Shown one piece after another: positions 8,873-18,710 of a stretch of DNA of 22,352 nucleotides. The notes beneath the pieces are model-generated. The model worked only from the letters and a program-made list of their open reading frames with translations. It was not told where the DNA came from and made no database searches. The DNA comes from Acrasis kona. Its lineage: Eukaryota > Heterolobosea > Eutetramitea > Acrasida > Acrasidae. Position 1 is the first letter of the stretch. Each line of letters begins with the position of its first letter. The translations under genes were made by a program, and so were the position numbers. The DNA is taken from positions 1-22,352 of the forward strand of contig JAOPGA020001069.1 of the NCBI GenBank assembly GCA_026419775.2. The letters are read 5' to 3'.

Positions 8873-9302
8873 ACATTAGATAAATAATATCTTTATTTAA
8901 TAATTTTAACTTTGACAATAGTTTTAATAATAATTTCTGTTAATAAACATTAATTTTATTTGCTTTTATTGCTTGTTATGTAGCTTATAATGATATTATT
9001 AAAGTTTTTTCTTATTAAATACATCTATGTTAAATTTGTTAAATGTTATTTTAATTACATTATTTATTAACTCACATATAAATAAAATAATTTAAAACTT
9101 AAAAAATAATTTATTATACAAAAATCAATTTTTTTAATTACCTTTATTAATTTTTAGGCTTTTACCCTTACTTTTTAAAAAATAAAATTTTTATATATTG
9201 TTAAAAATAAAGCTAATGAAGTGCAACTTAATTGTTAATTGATTATATTAATATAATTTAAAAATAAAATTATATTAATTATTATTATTAATTTTATTTG
9301 GT
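8873..9302. other. Extremely AT-rich spacer
   Basis: There is no coding signal. It consists of runs of A, T and TTAATTATT-type words over about 430 bases. It separates the hAT end from a sharply GC-richer block. Confidence 0.6.
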
Positions 9303-9733
9303 CCTCTCAGGCTCTGTAGTGGTTGGGCTAAACCCACTTATAAGATACACAATGACAAAAACCTTTATGTCAAAGTGTGTCACATGGGGGAGCAGATCAG
9401 GATGAATTGGGAGGTGGCTGCAAGCAGGTTGGATGATTGGGACCACCGTGCCAAGAGCGACGCACTAAAATACTTGTGTGACAGCGTAATTCAATACATT
9501 TATTATAGAGGGTGCTTGAGTGCGGAGGTGCCCAATCCAATGGCGCAAAAGATGATAGAGATGGTGGGAGGTACCGCAGTGACAGGGTTGCCATTTACAA
9601 GGTCATTGGAATGGACAAGAGCAACAGCGGGACTTCCTCGAAGAAGCGGAAAGTAACCAACTACAGGAACCTCAGAGATCTGTTAAAAGGAACAACCCTC
9701 TTTAAAGAGGTCAGGCGGCAGGAGGGTGTGTAA
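9303..9733 (+). pseudogene. GC-richer coding fragment of unknown family
   Basis: A frame open from the left (LRLCSGWAKPTYKIHNDKNL) passes through MNWEVAASRLDDWDHRAKSD and YLCDSVIQYIYYRGCLSAEV to about 9565. The coding character then shifts to the frame ending RNLRDLLKGTTLFKEVRRQE and GV before TAA at 9731. A basic cluster SSKKRKVT resembles a nuclear localisation signal. No known domain is recognised. A CTCTCAG just upstream (9304-9310) could be a splice acceptor, which would make this a last exon. The frame change could be a one-base indel. Base composition is near 50% GC between flanks that are over 80% AT, so the piece is foreign to its surroundings, either captured or a selected coding remnant. 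Confidence 0.4.
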
Positions 9734-10612
9734 ATAAAATTGTATTTTTTTTATTTGTGCAAAAATGTGGGCTGTGTGTTTAACCTTGGCGAACTTGAGG
9801 AGAAAGTAGATTTTCACAGCGGAATGCTATTTTTAAATGTCCGCTGAAGAAGAAAACACTTTTTATCCCTGTGCAATGAAATACTTGAACAAAATAACTA
9901 TTTATAATAGAAATTATTTATAAAAATAGTAAATTTTCAACACAAAATAAAAAAAATAGAATTCGGACTCCTCACTCTGTAAAAAGTTCTTTCTCCCTCA
10001 TGTCTCCGCCCCTTGTGAGAAAGTGCTTTCTATTTGTGAACTCGAACAAAAATATCTATTGTCAAGCATAGCATTATTTAGGAAAAGTAATTTTATTGCT
10101 AAATCATAGTTTTGATGGCACAAGTACAAATGGTCATCATCATGTTCATCAAGAATAGTATGGTGAAGAAAAGAGATTTTGGGACATTGTAATGTTGAGC
10201 CTGTTCAATATAAAAATGAGCTCGATTTGTTATAAGAGTTCCCATCATACAGTAAATCTTGTGCAATCGCCTTAAAATTTTCATGGATAGAATTCGTACA
10301 TTGAAGATGTTAACTTACTTATCATTAGGACATTTGAAAAAAATACATTTATTTTATTATTTTTTGTTAAAGTGATGAAGCATGTATTGAACGTATTGTT
10401 GTTTGACTGTGTCATAAACTCACCCAAGTAGAAGAGAGCCATCATTAGCGTCCATGTCACGTTTGGCCAAATGATAAATGAGACATGATTCAAGTTCTCA
10501 ACTGCTTGTGCACGCCTTCGACAAGTTTACACCTGCCGAAATACTCCACCACCCCACGCATCACGTCTAGTTTTGTAGTGGTGCTGAAAGTGGCATTTGG
10601 TGGTTAAGCAGC
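9734..10612. other. No gene recognised
   Basis: The short open frames on the minus strand (10099-10284, 10281-10493) have low-complexity hydrophobic composition and look like chance. Nothing else is supported. Confidence 0.4.
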
Positions 10613-10810
10613 TCATACAAATAATGAATATTTGGGTTTCCAAACGCACGCCTCGCCAAACAAATGGTTCGCTCTTGTCCTTTCATCTTCCTTTAGCATG
10701 CACGCCAGTTTGCAAATCTTGCAAGCTTTGGACTCACAAGATGCAAGACCATTCTCCTCATTGATAGATTCCTGATTAAATATATAATCAGAAATTCTTG
10801 TCGCGAACAT
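10613..10810 (-). other. Small cysteine-containing ORF, doubtful
   Basis: A 65-codon frame with CESKACKICKLACMLKEDER in the middle and GEACVWKPKYSLFV at the end. The cysteine spacing (C-x4-C-x2-C-x3-C) hints at a metal site. It is less AT-driven than its surroundings and may be an exon piece. No family is recognised. Confidence 0.2.
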
Positions 10811-11056
10811 TTGGGGATGGGTGTTTAGAATTCATAATGCATCATGATGAGATTGCCACACCAAAATTGTACGGGCTTCGTTCAATTATTTTAAAACAAG
10901 TTTCGCTATGTTTCTATCGATTCAACAATTGTTGAAATAAATCCAGTATTCATTATAATCCTTTTTTTATAAAAGGGCGACCAAGTGATCTCCATGTTTT
11001 GTGCTTCCAACGTGCATTAGACCTTAATGTTAAAATGTGTTCTGGAAGTAAAGATT

Positions 11057-12074
11057 CTAGTTTGGTCTCTTCATTGCTTTAAACCAAGCCTTTGAACAAC
11101 TAGAACTAATAAGTTTGTTGCCTGTTAGTCCTTTGTTGTTCTTAAACAAAGTCCAGTAATCATCAATACGAGGGTTTGGACAATATCCCATTGCAAATAC
11201 AATTCCAAAAAAGCGAAGCATTGTTCTCCGTGTGACCCTGAAAGGTTTTCTTCTGATAGCTATTTTGTTTTTAGCAGCATACTCATTTGTATGCTGTACA
11301 AAATGATCCAGCAACTCATTGTCAACAAATTCTCGGAACATCCGTAAAGGTGATTTATCTTGAATGTTCTTTAGACCACCGGCATTATCTTCAGGTGGAG
11401 GTTTATCAAATCCTGGACTAACTGAAAACCCATTAGGAAGATCCGTCATAAAGTCAAATTTTGCTTTTTTTCTTGGTGGCCCTACTGTTTCTTCAATGGA
11501 TGATTGAGCTGTTGTGTTCTATAATGATAGTTAGTTGCTCTATACAATTTGATTCATTTTTGTGTAGTGTATGTGAGACCTATGAATATGCAAGGACCTG
11601 TACCATGTTTGTCTGAAGACACTTACAAGGATGCCAATTACATAATAGAATAACTCTAAGATGATGACCTGTAGGTGATTGCAGTTATTCAAGCCTCTCA
11701 CAAACAACTCATGTATAACAGTTATGACTACCAAGGTACTATTTTACAACAGTAGGCCACAAGTCAAACAAACCCTTGGCTTGGAAGCATGTAGTCTCGT
11801 GCCAACATCTATATCAAAGATTCAGACTGAAGTAGATTGGTGAGGTCAATTTAATAGAAAGTACATGATTTCTCAGTTGTACAATCGTTCCTTGCAACAC
11901 ATGCACACATCAACTAATAAAGTAACTTACATTTTTGTTATGTACCCTCATATGTTGTGGAAGACCATTTTTAGTATACAATTTACCACAAGTAGGGCAC
12001 TGTGTGTCTTTTTGTGCTGTAACTGGTTTCTTTGGTTGTGGTGTAGTCTGCTTGCTATTTGTCTTCTTGCCCAT
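11057..12074 (-). CDS. C2H2 zinc finger joined to piggyBac transposase N-terminal domain
   Basis: Exon 1 (12074 down to 11931, 48 codons, start MGKKTNSKQTTPQPKKP) encodes one classical C2H2 finger, CPTCGKLY then GLPQHMRVH, and ends exactly at GTAAGT. A 412-base intron ends TTATAG at 11519. Exon 2 (11518 down to 11057) joins in phase 0 and begins NTTAQSSIEETVGPPRKKAK. It contains the start of the piggyBac-derived (DDE_Tnp_1_7) domain: SPLRMFREFVDNELLDHFVQ, the tract leading to FFGIVFAMGYCPNPRIDDYW, then a stop after WFKAMKRPN. The predicted protein has 201 residues and lacks the catalytic aspartates. Typical piggyBac proteins carry a cysteine-rich finger at the C-terminus, so a finger at the N-terminus is unusual. 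It may be a truncated transposase or a small domesticated DNA-binding gene. No matching inverted repeats were found around it. Confidence 0.6.
11519..11930 (-). other. Predicted intron of the zinc finger-piggyBac gene
   Basis: On the minus strand the donor is GTAAGT directly after the finger and the acceptor is ATTATAG. Both junctions are phase 0. The interior has stops in all frames. Confidence 0.55.
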
Positions 12075-13089
12075 GAGGACGGGCAATCTCCTTTATTTGT
12101 TTATGTCAACGTCTGCCAATATACACATAATTAGAAACAGTGTTTATTAAGATACAATCTTGAAATTTTGAGATTCCTCAAGCTATGCCATTGAGTGGCC
12201 ACTTAAGAGATATAAATCACTGCTAGTTGAGGGTTATCATCAATGGACAATGTTCAAACAAGATTTGATTCCTTGTAAAGTGTCGGTCAACTTTTGAATT
12301 GGAAACTTTGAAGACATATGAGGCAGCAACAGAGTCGTCAATGAAAAGGTGGAAAGTAATTGTGCAATGCATTTCGATAATACAAGCCAGTCTTATTAGC
12401 CCACAAATCATTTTACACAACATCTAGGACATTCATTGGACNACACCAAGATAGGATAACATTTGTTACATCAAGCAACACCTTGCATAATTGCGCCACC
12501 CAACCAGAATGTACATTCAACAATAAACATCTTTTGAATTCTCTACTTCGGATACAAAATGAAGGTTATTTTGTTACTTCATATAACACTACACAACATG
12601 TAATATCTTTTTGTTTCGGAGTAGTCAACCTGTTCCAAAATGATTTAACTTGAAGATGAGAGCACCAACCGCGTCCCAGAGCGAGCGACACCAATGCGGT
12701 AGTCAATCGGTGAACTCTAGAGCAATTCAAACCAATGCGGTGGGATTTGCAATGATGCGGTAGAGCTTCCAATAAAGAAGAGGACCATTAACCAAACTTT
12801 CGAGAATCATGTTAGACACTTTCAGAACATATTTGAGAGGAGAGAATATTACCGCATTCTAACCTACAACAACATTGACTATAATAGAGTTGTCCATTAG
12901 CGAAAAAAAAGGTAGTGATAAACACAGGCTTTAAAAATTGAGAGGATCAGAAAAAGAGCAAGCCCAACTCGAGAAGGCGTGTGATCCATGCCGACTCAAG
13001 GCCGCATTTCAATTTTGACAGAATGCAAAATCACTTGGAATTTGTTATCATATTGTTGTCACTTTGGCGGTGGTGAATAATACTCAACA
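12075..13089. other. No gene recognised
   Basis: About 1 kb without convincing coding signal. A block around 12656-12780 has higher GC and repeats the word CCAATGCGGT (twice, 12691 and 12731). Its 200-base surroundings show faint similarity to 13500-13795 (shared GCATTCTAACCT and CATTTAGCGAA-like words), which may be the remains of an old repeat pair. Confidence 0.35.
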
Positions 13090-13367
13090 TTTTCAACGTT
13101 ACAGAAACATGTAAAAACCTTCGCCGAAATGCCAATAATGCTGCACACAAGGATACTGGTAAAAAGAAGAATGAGAGGCGGCATGGTAAACGCTCGCACG
13201 GTTTTAACTTTGCAATCCGAAAAACTCTAGGCATTACTAATATAATCAACAGGAACACAGGAAGCCTCATGGAAGATCCTCGGCCAACAAGCCCATCGCG
13301 TGGAGTAACCGGTATTGAGTTTGAATCTGATGACAACTCTGATCTTGATAATAGTATTTTTATGTAG
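13090..13367 (+). CDS. Probable last exon of an unrecognised gene
   Basis: On the plus strand a frame runs from about 13090 to the stop TAG at 13365-13367. A plausible acceptor, TTACAG, ends at 13102. The peptide is basic first (NNAAHKDTGKKKNERRHGKR), then SHGFNFAIRKTLGITNIINR, and ends in an acidic tail (FESDDNSDLDNSIFM). A lysine/arginine-rich block followed by an acidic end is common in nuclear DNA- or RNA-binding proteins. No family is recognised. The antisense strand is open for 120 codons but has worse composition. I could not find the upstream exons. The GC content is higher than the flanks. Confidence 0.35.
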
Positions 13368-13928
13368 TGTACAAAAATAAATAGTGCCCTCACTGTTATA
13401 AATATGCATTAACAACATTGCATTTATAGTACAGTCAGCGTTCAAGTGGCTTTTGATTTTCGCAAACTTTCACACTAATTGTAAACTTCTATCAACCTAT
13501 TGTCCAACAACCGAGATGTAACAACCGAATTGCAGAGCGCGAGCAACAGAAACCAATTGAAGAACAACTGGCTCGGTGGAAGTCGAATCTCCAGAAAGTA
13601 ATAGATAACTAACTTTTGATGGTTGTTGGAATTCAACATTAGTTACCATCATTCGACAACAAGTAAAATGTATGTTAGAGTTACGGATATAAAAGCATTC
13701 TAACCTTAATAGTGATTTACGTTATTGTATAATCGAGTTGGAGGACATTACTTTGTGAATGAGTTAATGAGATTGACATTTAGCGAATAACCCACCGTTG
13801 GACTTGCAGTTGAGAGGATGTCTGAAATAAACTGTAATAACAAATGCTATGGTTATAACTCTTAGTGAAGGTTGGAAACCTAAAAAATGTTTTTACTTAG
13901 CATTAATATGCCTGGTACCACTATACCT
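13368..13928. other. No gene recognised
   Basis: AT-rich, with no protein-like frame. The part at 13500-13795 shows weak word similarity to 12620-12905. Confidence 0.35.
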
Positions 13929-14032
13929 TGTCTCAGCACTGAGACTGAATACCCGCTTTCCGCAAATCAGTCTCAGCACTGAGACTGGCGGATTATCCGC
14001 TTTCCGCAAATCAGTCTCAGGACTGAGACTGG
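13929..14032. repeat. Three palindromic repeats
   Basis: The palindrome AGTCTCAGCACTGAGACT (8-base arms, 2-base loop) occurs at about 13929-13946, 13969-13986 and 14013-14030. The first differs at its first base and the third has loop GA instead of CA. The spacers share CCGCTTTCCGCAAATC. Distances of 40 and 44 bases give a small tandem array of hairpin-forming units. It lies about 80 bases beyond the 3' end of Ty3/gypsy fossil 1 and could belong to its 3' region. Confidence 0.8.
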
Positions 14033-14108
14033 ATATAAAATTACAATAAACAATTTCAGTTTACAAAATACTATTTCAGCTTTTTCTTCATTTTTATGGG
14101 AATAACAT

Positions 14109-15240
14109 TCAGTATTTTAGGGTTACCCATTTTTTTGAGGTTGGTGGTTTTCTCACATTCAACAGTGTTTCATCTATACTGATGTCACTATCAGAGTTTT
14201 CTACCCTAAACAATGTATCTGCTCTGTCATCGACAAGTATTTCAGTATCCTCTACTTTGTCTACTGTGTCACTGCATTTGAAAAACGATCTCGCTTTGTT
14301 ATTGACAAATTCTTTGGTCAATGTTTGTCCTTCGTTCAATTCGACTCTTTTCAAAAAATATGTGGTAGTTTCAATGTCCTTCTCAACTTCACTCTCCAAT
14401 TGGTAGGTATTGTTCTCCAATACTTGGGTTATACGGAACGGTCCTTGGTAACTATCTTCCGCCTTGTTTCGATTTGGTATACGCAACATTACGATCACCA
14501 ACCTTATAGACATCAACCTTGTGAGCGTAATGCTGACTCTCTCTATACTTGTTACATAAACTGGTGACTCCATAAGGAATTGTGTCTTTGAATATTGACC
14601 AAAACCGAAGCATTTTCTCACGATCATCCGCTAATTCTTTATCGCTATCAGGACTGACTACGTTGAACGGGCTTTGTCCAAACATCAGTGCAAATGGTGA
14701 GGCTTGGATCACTGAATGAATTTTCGAGTTCATGGCAAACATTACTGCTGGAACTGCAAGATCCCAGTTCTTTGGACTTGCAATCACCTGCTCTTTTAAT
14801 AGCTTCACTAGTGTATCTCTTGTCGTTCTGACTGCTCGTTCTACCGCCCCATTAGCGTGATGCTCATACTCAATCACTCTATTGTGCCGAACTTTGGCCA
14901 GCTCACAAACGTAGTTCATCTCGTCAATCAATCCCTCCTTGCCAAATTCCTTTGCATTATCACTCTTAATAGTTTTTGGGAAACCAAACGTTAAAAATGT
15001 CGATCAAGATCAGGATGTATCTAAAACCTCTGTCATTCTTCTCAGGGCCAATGGTTATAATATCAAAACGGATATCCTGACCAGGTAAACAGAACTTGAC
15101 CTCCGATAATGGAGCGTAGCTGATGCGATGGTTGTTAACCTTTTGGCATATCTCACACTTCTTGCAAAAATCTAGACATTTCTGCATTAGATTCTTTATG
15201 ACTGTATCTCCTTTGTATATCTTGATGTATGAGAACATCG
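14109..15240 (-). pseudogene. Integrase region of fossil 1
   Basis: The HHCC-type zinc finger is represented by FCKKCEICQKVN. Core segments include FDIITIGPEKNDRG and NGAVERAVRTTRDTLV, and a C-terminal basic part has a serine/aspartate-rich tail. The order is typical of gypsy integrase. It is part of a broken element. Confidence 0.75.
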
Positions 15241-15577
15241 CATTAGCGCCCCAATAACATGTGCCTCCTCTAACAATGCCTTCTCTCTGTGCATCAAGAC
15301 GATGTTATTCAATCTTGATAACATGTCAGGTAACACGTTGTCCTTTCCTGCTATATGATGTACTTCATAATTGAACTCGGAAATGGTTGCCATCCAACCT
15401 GCCAAAGTAGCACTCTTCTCATTTGGGTCTTTAAGCTTCTTCATCATGGACACTAACGCATTGCTGTCTGTATGCAGCTTGAAGAACTTCCCCCTCAAAA
15501 TGTAACTGTAATAGTTCATGTGACATATGATTGATAGTAGTTCCTTCTTTGGAATAGAGTAATTAATTTCAGTTTGT

Positions 15578-15593
15578 GACAAAACTCTAGAAT
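15578..15593 (+). repeat. Target-site duplication, left copy
   Basis: GACAAAACTCTAGAAT, identical to 15926-15941, bracketing the LINE insert. Confidence 0.9.
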
Positions 15594-15925
15594 AGAAATG
15601 TCAGAGTTGCCGGAGGATTGGAAGAGGTCCATTTATGCTAGTATGCTAGGATATGTTAGTATGGACACTTTCAAGCGATTCAACAAGCACTTTAGAGTTC
15701 TCAAGCCTCTCTCTGTTCTCCGAAAAATCTCTACAATACTCATGGAAACTTCCCGTTCCATTTGGACCGCTCGATGTGTTTACAAGGCAAACTGTGAACA
15801 CGAGCAATCACCTTCCCGGTGATTTGTATATATAATTTTTTGTGTAAGGTAACTCATCAATAACTATTGACGGGGGTTGTAAAACTACCAATAAACTTTC
15901 AGGCTTATCCCTGTTTTCTAAAAAA
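15594..15925 (+). mobile_element. 5'-truncated LINE (non-LTR retrotransposon) insertion
   Basis: The 332-base insert is bounded by an exact 16-base duplication, GACAAAACTCTAGAAT, at 15578-15593 and 15926-15941, and ends in a short A-rich tail (TTTTCTAAAAAA). Its 5' part encodes the last 74 residues of a LINE protein (15598-15822). These end in SIWTARCVYKANCEHEQSPS, where the W-x3-C arrangement resembles the C-terminal region of fungal LINE polymerases. The remaining 100 bases are 3' untranslated sequence with a hairpin at 15806-15824. Truncation at the 5' end and target duplication are the normal result of target-primed reverse transcription. It lies inside Ty3/gypsy fossil 1 on the opposite strand. 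The perfect duplication means the insertion is fairly recent. Confidence 0.85.
15598..15822 (+). pseudogene. C-terminal end of LINE ORF2
   Basis: Seventy-four codons begin MSELPEDWKRSIYASMLGYV and stop at TGA. The methionine is simply where the 5' truncation falls and is probably internal in the full protein. The KISTILMETSRSIWTARC segment is the part I associate with LINE C-termini in lower fungi, from memory of family patterns. No polymerase or endonuclease domain remains. Confidence 0.6.
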
Positions 15926-15941
15926 GACAAAACTCTAGAAT
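15926..15941 (+). repeat. Target-site duplication, right copy
   Basis: GACAAAACTCTAGAAT, directly after the A-rich tail of the LINE insert. Confidence 0.9.
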
Positions 15942-16559
15942 GAAAACCTATGTACCGCTTCTCCCCATTAATTATTTGGAACAACGCACCGCCAATTGCA
16001 TACTGACNGGCATCCGTTTCTAATTCCAATACTACATCGTTGGCTGTGAAGTGCAAAAACGCTCCGCTCTCTACTAGCTTCTTATAGATCATCTCATATG
16101 CCTTCTCTAACTCGTTAGTCCATTTAAACGTCAAGTCTCTTATAGAAAGGAATGGTAGCAACAGCTCAGATGCATTTGGTATGAACCTTCTAAAAAAATT
16201 GATAATCCCACAAAAACGCTGGATAGCTTTTCTTGTAGTTGGTCTCGTCCAATCTAACATGTTACATAACTTACTTAGATTAGGTCTGATGCCATTCACC
16301 TCTAGCCAAAATCCCAATACTGGTACTCTTACAACAAAGAAGTGACACTTTTGGGGTTGAATTGTCAATTTCACTTTGGTTAGTGCATTCAACACTCGTT
16401 TCACATGTTCCACATGTTCCTTTACACCCTTACTGTGCACAATCATATCATCTAAATGGTTACAAGTAAAACCTAAAAGACCTTCCATTGTACTTGACTT
16501 GCACTACTGTCTTGTAGGCCTTCTCTTTGGATTTATCCGAATGAGATATAGACACACTG

Positions 16560-17954
16560 GACTCAAATAGTCAACTTTAGGCTTCTTATTTTTCTTGTTC
16601 CTCTCCTTCCTCTCTTTAAGCTCAGGAGGCATAAACAAGTCGGGTTCAACAATTCCTTTCTTGAACTCCTTCTTGCAGTCTGGTTGCACGTGTCCCTTGC
16701 CACTGCACTTATAACAGATAATTTCCTTATCTCTTGACTTCCTGTTGTCGTTCTTGTCATCTTTTTTTCTCTTCTTATCATCCCTGCCGCGATCTTAATT
16801 ATAATGATCTTTGCCTCTCCTATCGTCCCTATGCCTCTTCTTTAGGTTCGAGTTGGAGTCATGATGCTCCGCTGCATCTGTGCTCTCTCTTCCTGTTGGC
16901 TTTACTGCTGAAGAGAACACCCCTGCTGGGTAACCATTCTTGTCAAAATATACCGATGACAATGGTGTTCCCATGTAGTTGAAGACATATTTAATTGTCT
17001 CGTAATACCCACTGACTTCTGGCCTGTATTCATAATCCGTGTCCGCATGTTGAGTCCTAAATACCCTGATCTGTGCTTGCAGTTTGGCGATTTGATCCAC
17101 ACTTTCATAATATATAAGCTCTGCATCCGCATTGCTCACGTCTAGAATCTCCATATATGACGAGAAACGCTGATGATACTCATCATAAGTCTCGTTCCTT
17201 CTTGGTCTAATCTTCCTGAACAAGGACATGTACTCTGTAACCCTTTTACCGGTTAGCTTTTCCAACAATTCCTTCTTGCATTCTCTCCATGACTTCCCTT
17301 CCAACAACTTGCTCTCTGACAGTTTTCTCACGTTGTTCACCAAACCATCCTCGACACAGCTCATGAATAGTGGCAAATACTTGGAGATTTCAAAGTTATG
17401 TCTTGCAATGAATTTCTCGAATTTAAATAAATCCTCGATAATGTACTTCAACCTAATGGTCGGCATCTCGGACTTTAATGTAGAGATTGTTTTCTCCATG
17501 TTCTCCGATTCCTTCGCTTTCTTCTCAGACTCGGTCTTCTTCTTACTCGCGACTGATTTTAGGAATTCGTCGAATGTGTAGATCCTTCTTGATTAACTGT
17601 GCGAATACCATCGCCGAATCCTTTTCTATCCCTTCTTTCTCAAGAGTTGATTGAATGTTTCCTTCGGATAATTCGAATGAAGTGTCCGTATCCACACGCC
17701 ACTTCTCCATTATTTTAGCAACTTCCGGCTTATCTCGCGTGCTGACCAAGACCCTTGACCACGGTGTCACTTTCGCCTGTTGTCTGAAATCTCTTGTACT
17801 CATCCTCAGAAGTGCTCTCAGAATCTAACGAGCCTGACGGTGCTCCCACGGATATTCTATCCTCGAAATTACCTTTTATCTCCTTATTGTTTATAGAATC
17901 GCCTACACCGGTCAGTCCTGCAAACTCTCCTTTATGCGAAACCCTATTCGACAT
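16560..17954 (-). pseudogene. gag region of fossil 1
   Basis: A helical capsid-like domain of the Retrotrans_gag type is visible (for example EDLFKFEKFIARHNFEISKY). It is followed by a basic tract and a nucleocapsid zinc knuckle CYKCSGKGHVQPDC (C-x2-C-x4-H-x4-C). Gag would form the particle shell. It is part of a broken element. Confidence 0.75.
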
Positions 17955-18121
17955 CTCGATTGTTCTCTGGTATATACTGGTTTGAGCAAAAAATGTAGCA
18001 AAATCGGTGGATTAACAATATAATAATAACAGTGATGTTACTCCACCAATTTTTATCTTATTTTTCACATACCAGATTACAACCGCAGAAGATGTCATAA
18101 TAATTCTGTCTTTCATAATTT

Positions 18122-18710
18122 ATGATTATTATTAACATGACATGTCCAGATGCGTCCATCGCTATAGGCGGCCTACAATTTGACATTAACTCTGTTTTAG
18201 TGGATCATTTGATATCGGATCACAATATTATCCTAAAATGGAACTCTCTTTCGANTGACTCACCAATTACAGGCCCTCCATTCACTATTGATATTCGCGG
18301 ATTTATTGACCAAGACAATTATAATAAAATACGTCGATCCATTGGACAAATTATCAAAGATAACAATGAGGCACTTGATGTTACCACCTCTATTTTTTGT
18401 AAAATCTTGTGTTTATTGGGTAATTTCATCTTCTCAAGGACACGTCTTATTTCTTACAATTCTACCGAATAACCGCTAACGGTTATCACTATACCTTCCA
18501 ACAACCCACCCTTTGAACCGCCGGGTACATTTGTCCAACCACCCATTGANCAATTCTTTTCCCCCAATTCCGACTACCATCCGTAATCAACCTCCCCCCA
18601 AACAACAAACCCCAGAAAACCTCCGCACCACCTGCATTGATGCTATGCATCAATGCACCAAAATGCACCAAATACAATTAGGGACTCCTCTACACATTGT
18701 TTGCCGTCAC
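18122..18710 (+). CDS. Unrecognised ORF followed by a proline-rich stretch
   Basis: The 116-codon frame from ATG 18122 includes MTCPDASIAIGGLQFDINSV and FTIDIRGFIDQDNYNKIRRS, and ends in TAA at 18470-18472. After the stop the same frame is again protein-like and proline-rich (ITIPSNNPPFEPPGTFVQPP) to about 18585. A neighbouring frame is also proline-rich, because the plus strand is strikingly C-rich and G-poor there (18500-18710). A perfect hairpin (18469-18486) overlaps the stop codon. The N-terminal part could be a small alpha/beta RNA-binding fold, but no family motif is visible. Ambiguous bases at 18255, 18550, 18726-18727 and 18748 lower confidence. It is divergent from Ty3/gypsy fossil 1, whose start is 170 bases to the left. 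It may be a host gene fragment or an element's first ORF. Confidence 0.35.
18469..18486. repeat. Perfect hairpin over the stop codon
   Basis: ATAACCG-CTAA-CGGTTAT, with 7-base arms and a 4-base loop. The TAA stop of the upstream ORF lies in the left arm. Confidence 0.6.

Larger units (their letters stand above)
15196..16490 (-). pseudogene. Reverse transcriptase and RNase H region of fossil 1
   Basis: An active-site box variant (HLDDMIVHS) and the following thumb and connection motifs (QRFCGIINFFRRFIP) identify Ty3/gypsy reverse transcriptase. RNase H motifs are LETDA and HTDSNALV, then VHHIAGKDNVLPDMLSR. The LINE tail at 15594-15925 lies inside this region. It is part of a broken element. 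Confidence 0.8.
14109..18000 (-). mobile_element. Ty3/gypsy LTR retrotransposon fossil 1
   Basis: The recognisable parts, in element order on the minus strand, are gag with a CCHC zinc knuckle, reverse transcriptase, RNase H, and integrase with zinc finger and core, in the order of Ty3/gypsy (Metaviridae). The region before gag resembles that of fossil 2: CTACATTTTTTG, then a short leader and a gag start with Met-Ser-Asn. Paired LTRs could not be recognised. The element is broken in roughly half a dozen or more places and carries one LINE insertion. The coding remains are still easy to align by eye, so it is old but not ancient. Confidence 0.85.

Noticed and set aside
5879-8880. 8-base target duplication for the hAT element
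   Set aside because: The flanking octamers CCTTAAAT and ACATTAGA differ, and shifting the ends by a base does not help.
10099-10493. Two minus-strand ORFs of 61 and 70 codons
   Set aside because: Hydrophobic low-complexity composition without motifs. They are likely chance ORFs in AT-rich DNA.
11865-12150. Two overlapping plus-strand ORFs of 71-89 codons
   Set aside because: They are antisense shadows of the C2H2 exon and its donor site.
13031-13393. 120-codon minus-strand ORF
   Set aside because: It is antisense to the better plus-strand exon (13090-13367) and has low-complexity hydrophobic composition.
12620-13795. Possible pair of long direct repeats (12620-12905 and 13500-13795)
   Set aside because: Only scattered words match (GCATTCTAACCT, CATTAGCGAA-like). 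I could not draw consistent borders.
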